From positions 137,429 through 166,598 of the IMG/VR virus record IMGVR_UViG_3300031787_000010: a DNA stretch of 29,170 bases. One strand, written 5' to 3'. Numbering within the stretch: position 1 is the stretch's first letter; each line of letters begins with the position of its first letter. The notes below the pieces were generated by a model. It saw nothing but the letters and a program-made list of their open reading frames with translations. It did no database searches and had not been told where the DNA came from. A program made the position numbers and the translations under genes. Shown here piece by piece: positions 25,963 to 29,170 of this stretch. The DNA comes from a virus.

Positions 25963-26157
25963 TTATGTTGGAACAACAATTAACGTTGGTGAAGCATCTA
26001 CTTCTTTATACGGGTCACCAGGCAAACCTAGTAAATTTTCAGCGTAAGCGGCAAGTGCCGCGGTGGTAGGTGTATTTGCCGATGCAATAGTTACACTTGC
26101 CGAAACTGCGAAAGAAGTACTAATTGGTAATCCTAATGGTATAAATTGTATACTCAT
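25963..26157 (-). CDS. Small fibre-like protein 1
   Basis: A 64-residue protein, starting at ATG 26157. Its N-terminus (FIPLGLPISTSFAVSASVTIA) aligns with that of the Pro/Thr/Ser repeat protein just downstream, and the rest is Ala/Thr-rich with a LGLPGDPYKE segment. I read it as a stand-alone copy of the attachment module used by neighbouring surface proteins. No enzyme motif or membrane segment is apparent. It lies 13 bases before the repeat protein gene, and 9 bases after the stop of the 82-residue gene. Confidence 0.65.
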   Translation of the reverse strand: MSIQFIPLGLPISTSFAVSASVTIASANTPTTAALAAYAENLLGLPGDPYKEVDASPTLIVVPT

Positions 26158-26166
26158 ATGCCGACT

Positions 26167-26415
26167 CTAGTTAAAATTGCAAACTTCTTTTAACGAAGGA
26201 TTTGCTCTTAACTGTAAATACTGTTCATAGGTTATTTTACAAATTCCAGGAACTCCAAGATCGCCTTTTGATCCAGAAGTACCCGACTCTGCGAAAGAAG
26301 CTGTAAATACGTACATCAAGTATTGTGCATTATTTGCGTAAGACGAAGATAAGGCAAATGATGAGGTGTATAAACTTCCAGAAGCGTATGGATAAAAAGC
26401 TGAGCTAGTAGTCAT
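26167..26415 (-). CDS. Small fibre-like protein 2 with collagen-like stretch
   Basis: An 82-residue protein rich in Ser, Ala and Tyr (SSFALSSSYANNAQYL), a style common in phage tail-fibre and baseplate-fibre proteins. A short Gly-X-Y segment (GSKGDLGVPG) precedes a C-terminal part with two cysteines (CKITYEQYLQLRANPS ... EVCNF), similar in layout to the collagen-like GPKGTPG plus cysteine segment of the repeat protein. It ends in TAG and starts 3 bases after the preceding gene. A virion appendage role is inferred from composition and position only. Confidence 0.65.
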   Translation of the reverse strand: MTTSSAFYPYASGSLYTSSFALSSSYANNAQYLMYVFTASFAESGTSGSKGDLGVPGICKITYEQYLQLRANPSLKEVCNFN

Positions 26416-26418
26416 AGT

Positions 26419-27306
26419 TTAATCTTCTAGTGAAAATACATGTAAGTTTACAGTTGGAGTTATAGGAGAACCCGAAGATGATACGTTCTGCATATAATAA
26501 TAAACAGAATTTATTCCTTCCATTTTTGTTGGATCTGTGATTAATTCCGATAAGTCGTTTCCCATATTTTGTAAATTAGCTCCTATGATTTTAGGAGTAA
26601 AATAAACTATATTACTTCCAGAGATAACAGTATCTATTATTAATCCAATTGATTCCGATGGTTCAGTTGCAAATAATCTATTTCTTTCACTAACATTATA
26701 TATACTACCGCTATTATTATACATTCTAAATCTAACCATGTGGCTAGAGTTTGCTAATGAAGCACTTACCATTATATAAGTTTTTGGTACAGTTGGTGAC
26801 GTAATACTGGTAAATGTACCACTTGCATACGCTAACGCCGCAATAGTCGAAGAAGGTGTTATTTGTATTAATCTACGATTATTTTCTGTGTACGATGTAT
26901 TAATCGCAGGAGTTATAGATGTATCTTCTATTAAAAGCCTATTAATTTTAAAGGAGGAACCCGAAGGCGTGCATCTATAATACGTTAATGGTGTAGTTGC
27001 CGAATTCGTATGTCCTATTGACGCTGGGTTTATCGTATATACTGTATTACTTAAACTCATACTGTAGTCACCGACAAGTGCTACGGTTGGTGGTACGGTT
27101 GAACCAAATATACGGGAAATTTCAGTAGAATCGTCTCTACTCTGAATTGTGTCATAGATTCGTAATCTAGCAGGTTGTGTAGATTCTATACTTAATATAA
27201 GAAAAGAACCCCCAAGGGCAACCGAACCACTACCGACCGTATCGGTAACTGTAATAACGTCTCTGGTAATTTTTGCCCCGGCTTGGACCTGTTCTTTTAA
27301 TCCCAT
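26419..27306 (-). CDS. Virion-type protein with two tandem beta-rich domains
   Basis: A 295-residue protein. Two halves appear related: GSFLILSIESTQPARLRIYD ... SRIFGSTVPPTVALVGDYSM in the first half and KTYIMVSASLANSSHMVRFR ... NRLFATEPSESIGLIIDTVI in the second, each followed by an Ile/Tyr-rich strand pair and a YY segment (TYYRC; VYYYMQ). This suggests an internal duplication of a domain of about 100 residues with a beta-sandwich-like pattern. I do not recognise the family. There is no signal peptide or membrane segment. It is first in the run of surface-type proteins, so a tail fibre, head fibre or appendage part is plausible. Confidence 0.65.
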   Translation of the reverse strand: MGLKEQVQAGAKITRDVITVTDTVGSGSVALGGSFLILSIESTQPARLRIYDTIQSRDDSTEISRIFGSTVPPTVALVGDYSMSLSNTVYTINPASIGHTNSATTPLTYYRCTPSGSSFKINRLLIEDTSITPAINTSYTENNRRLIQITPSSTIAALAYASGTFTSITSPTVPKTYIMVSASLANSSHMVRFRMYNNSGSIYNVSERNRLFATEPSESIGLIIDTVISGSNIVYFTPKIIGANLQNMGNDLSELITDPTKMEGINSVYYYMQNVSSSGSPITPTVNLHVFSLED

Positions 27307-27362
27307 AAATCCACGTTGTTAAAGATACACTAGTATAAATATAAAACTATATGTCTTTTACA
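27307..27362. other. 56-base AT-rich gap
   Basis: The gap between the glycosyltransferase stop and the next ATG holds no gene. The minus strand has imperfect complementarity between AAAGACATATAG and CTAGTGTATCTTT, which could form a weak hairpin. A TATAAATA box occurs at 27334-27341 but on the plus strand, pointing away from the genes. I see no convincing terminator or promoter. Confidence 0.3.
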
Positions 27363-29170
27363 TTAGGATTCCTTCCTCAATTCACTCTGATAAAAATTAA
27401 ATCTATTGTGTTCTATAGGTGACGCAAGGAAAATTCCACTAGTTAATTCGTTTTTTCTGGTTTGTTGGAATATATGACTCATCCATGTTTGTTCGTATGG
27501 TCTAGCCCACTTTGTGTTTAAAAACATTTTTTGATTACCTTCTTTACTGACTATTTGTGGCCAATTACTGTAATAAATCTGCCCTTTAATATAAGGAGTT
27601 TCATCCACAATGTGAATTGTATCAAAAACAGTTTTTGGAGCATTTGGATCAGTTCCGTGTTCAGGTAACTTATTATAGTTAGGCCAAACTTCATTTCTAA
27701 CTGATTGTGGTACATTATACCAAGCCCACTGCACACTATTATCACCGTAAAATTCGGAAAAAGACATTTTAAAGAAATCAAATTTTTCTTTTACCATAAT
27801 TTTAACGAGCTTTTCATATAAGTTTGGTATATGTGATCTAAATCCATTTCTACAGTTCTTACCAATAAAAGACTCGTTGTTAATATGCATATCGTCTTCA
27901 AAAAACATATAAAAATCAGCGTCGGATTCGCTAAAATGTTCTGCTATAAATTGTCTACCACCACATACACCTAAATTCTCTCTATGAATTTCCTCGAACC
28001 CATACAGTTCACATAACTTATCGTATTGTTCAAATAAACTAGTATCCGTAGAGTTATTTACTAATATTTTTCTACATCGTGTAAACATAGTGTCATCAGC
28101 CGATTGTATGGACTTCACGACAGATTCAAATTGTTCTGTAGAATTAAATCCAAGAACATACAGATTTACTTTAGCAGTTTTTGGTGTTAGTTCTTTCGGC
28201 GGTAAATTTTTTATAAGTTCGTCTACGTCCTTTAATTTTTCAAAAAACGGCCATACCAAACCGTCGCCTGAAAGTTCAAATCTATATATTGTTTCTGGAT
28301 ATAGATGTGCCATTACAGCAAATATACTTTCTTCCGTACCCATAAAATTACTTTCTAGGGTTTGTCGTAAAAGATTATAATAATTACTATTTGCCGTTGC
28401 TATTGAAGTTTTGGAACCACCAAAAAATCCACCACGACACACATATTTTAAATGTTGTGTTTTGGCATATCTTTCAATATCAGTACGTGGAAAGCCATGA
28501 ACTTCATATCCATCCTCATACGGATATGATAAGAATATAAACGCATCAACTTCTTCGGTTAATTTTGGTAGATTTTCTAAAACGACATCGTGATGAAAAT
28601 ATCCTGGATGTACTGTCGTGGAGATGCCTGCATCTAACCAATAAAAATAATTTGTATTAAATGGATTACTGATTGATGCATCGTTCAGTAAAAACATCTT
28701 GCTCATAACTACCGGATTATAAAACTCTAAATTTGCTTGTGGAGAGTTTTCTAACCATGCTGCCTGTTTCTTCCAATTTTCAGTATTTCTAATTTCTTGT
28801 ACTTTTTCGTAGAAGGGAAACCAAGTTTTTAGTTCTTCTAACTCCATAACTTTGACATGAGTATTTTTTCTTGATCTATGCTTCCAAACAAATTCTTCAT
28901 CTTCTTTTGCTACATAAATGTATAAATTTGAAGGAGTTTTGAGTAACTCTGCAAATTTGTCAAGATAATAAGAATACGGACGTTTAAAATCATCACCGAG
29001 TGACCCTCTACCTAAATTCCAAAGAGCGGTTACTATGGTCGTATCAGAATTTTCTAAAGTTTTGAATTCTTCAACAGTATTGTCTACTTGTTGTGAAGAT
29101 TCTTGCTCAGTTTTAGGAATCTCGTCTATCGTGAATCGTAAAACTTTATCTCCGAGATTTATAACGAAAG
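27363..29170 (-). CDS. HtrL/YibB-like plus GT2-like glycosyltransferase (5' end missing)
   Basis: The frame is open from the right edge to TAA at 27363, giving 601 visible residues. An ATG at 28847 exists but is internal: the sequence upstream in the same frame (SDTTIVTALWNLGRGS ... RPYSYYLDKFAELLKTPSNL ... EDEEFVWKHR) is the expected start of the HtrL/YibB (WlaTC-like) family, and continues after 28847 with YWLDAGIST, HPGYFHHD, and CRGGFFGG. The last 250 residues form a second, GT2-like domain: VNLYVLGFNSTEQFESVVKS, ILVNNSTD, ENLGVCGGRQFIAEHF, and FFEDDMHI, whose EDDM is the probable metal site. It is likely a bifunctional sugar transferase acting on the same surface glycan as the downstream cassette, although the virion proteins separate them. 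Confidence 0.8.
   Translation of the reverse strand, partial: FVINLGDKVLRFTIDEIPKTEQESSQQVDNTVEEFKTLENSDTTIVTALWNLGRGSLGDDFKRPYSYYLDKFAELLKTPSNLYIYVAKEDEEFVWKHRSRKNTHVKVMELEELKTWFPFYEKVQEIRNTENWKKQAAWLENSPQANLEFYNPVVMSKMFLLNDASISNPFNTNYFYWLDAGISTTVHPGYFHHDVVLENLPKLTEEVDAFIFLSYPYEDGYEVHGFPRTDIERYAKTQHLKYVCRGGFFGGSKTSIATANSNYYNLLRQTLESNFMGTEESIFAVMAHLYPETIYRFELSGDGLVWPFFEKLKDVDELIKNLPPKELTPKTAKVNLYVLGFNSTEQFESVVKSIQSADDTMFTRCRKILVNNSTDTSLFEQYDKLCELYGFEEIHRENLGVCGGRQFIAEHFSESDADFYMFFEDDMHINNESFIGKNCRNGFRSHIPNLYEKLVKIMVKEKFDFFKMSFSEFYGDNSVQWAWYNVPQSVRNEVWPNYNKLPEHGTDPNAPKTVFDTIHIVDETPYIKGQIYYSNWPQIVSKEGNQKMFLNTKWARPYEQTWMSHIFQQTRKNELTSGIFLASPIEHNRFNFYQSELRKES

Noticed and set aside
27334-27341. 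TATAAATA, an exact T4-type late promoter box
   Set aside because: It lies on the plus strand, pointing away from every gene, in AT-rich DNA, so chance is more likely.
28847-28847. ATG as start of the HtrL/YibB-like gene
   Set aside because: The upstream sequence in the same frame is open to the window edge and carries the family's conserved N-terminal segment.

Overview
The window looks like the left-transcribed late region of a large, AT-rich, tailed-phage genome, probably a T4-like myovirus of an unidentified (perhaps aquatic) host. The reasons are: every credible gene is on the minus strand and tightly packed, often with ATGA or TAATG overlaps; there is a tail module with a gp26-like protein, a 1308-residue tape measure, a tube-initiator-like protein, a LysM baseplate protein and a baseplate hub; and no rRNA, tRNA or cellular housekeeping gene was seen. 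Both ends cut through genes.

Read in the direction of transcription (right to left), the first block (29170-23883) holds the 3' part of a two-domain glycosyltransferase, then a run of virion-type surface proteins: a duplicated beta-rich protein, two small fibre-like proteins, and a 688-residue protein made mostly of Thr-Pro-Ser-Ile/Val-Thr and Thr-Pro-Ser-Pro-Val repeats with cysteine-rich modules.

The second block (23788-14096) is a sugar-modification cassette: a GDP-mannose 3,5-epimerase, a three-domain glycosyltransferase (hydroxyproline/serine-transferase-like, O-fucosyltransferase-like, and Skp1-GlcNAc-transferase-like domains), a second Skp1-type GlcNAc transferase, two NodU-type carbamoyltransferases flanking a galactosyltransferase-like protein, a prolyl-4-hydroxylase-like 2-oxoglutarate oxygenase, and a SAM methyltransferase. 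My leading hypothesis is that this cassette hydroxylates and glycosylates the proline/threonine/serine repeat protein, in the way eukaryotes build hydroxyproline-linked glycans. This is inference from domain content and gene order, not something the sequence proves.

The third block (14074-10890) has a DUF6065 protein, a small unknown protein, and a SNF2-type helicase. The fourth block (10840-1) is the tail module: a gp26-like zinc-ribbon protein whose C-terminal extension lies in the +1 frame, a small protein of 19-residue repeats, the tape measure, a tube-initiator-like protein, a LysM protein, and a baseplate hub with an inserted M15 (VanY-type) peptidase domain. No stretch longer than 300 bases lacks a gene.
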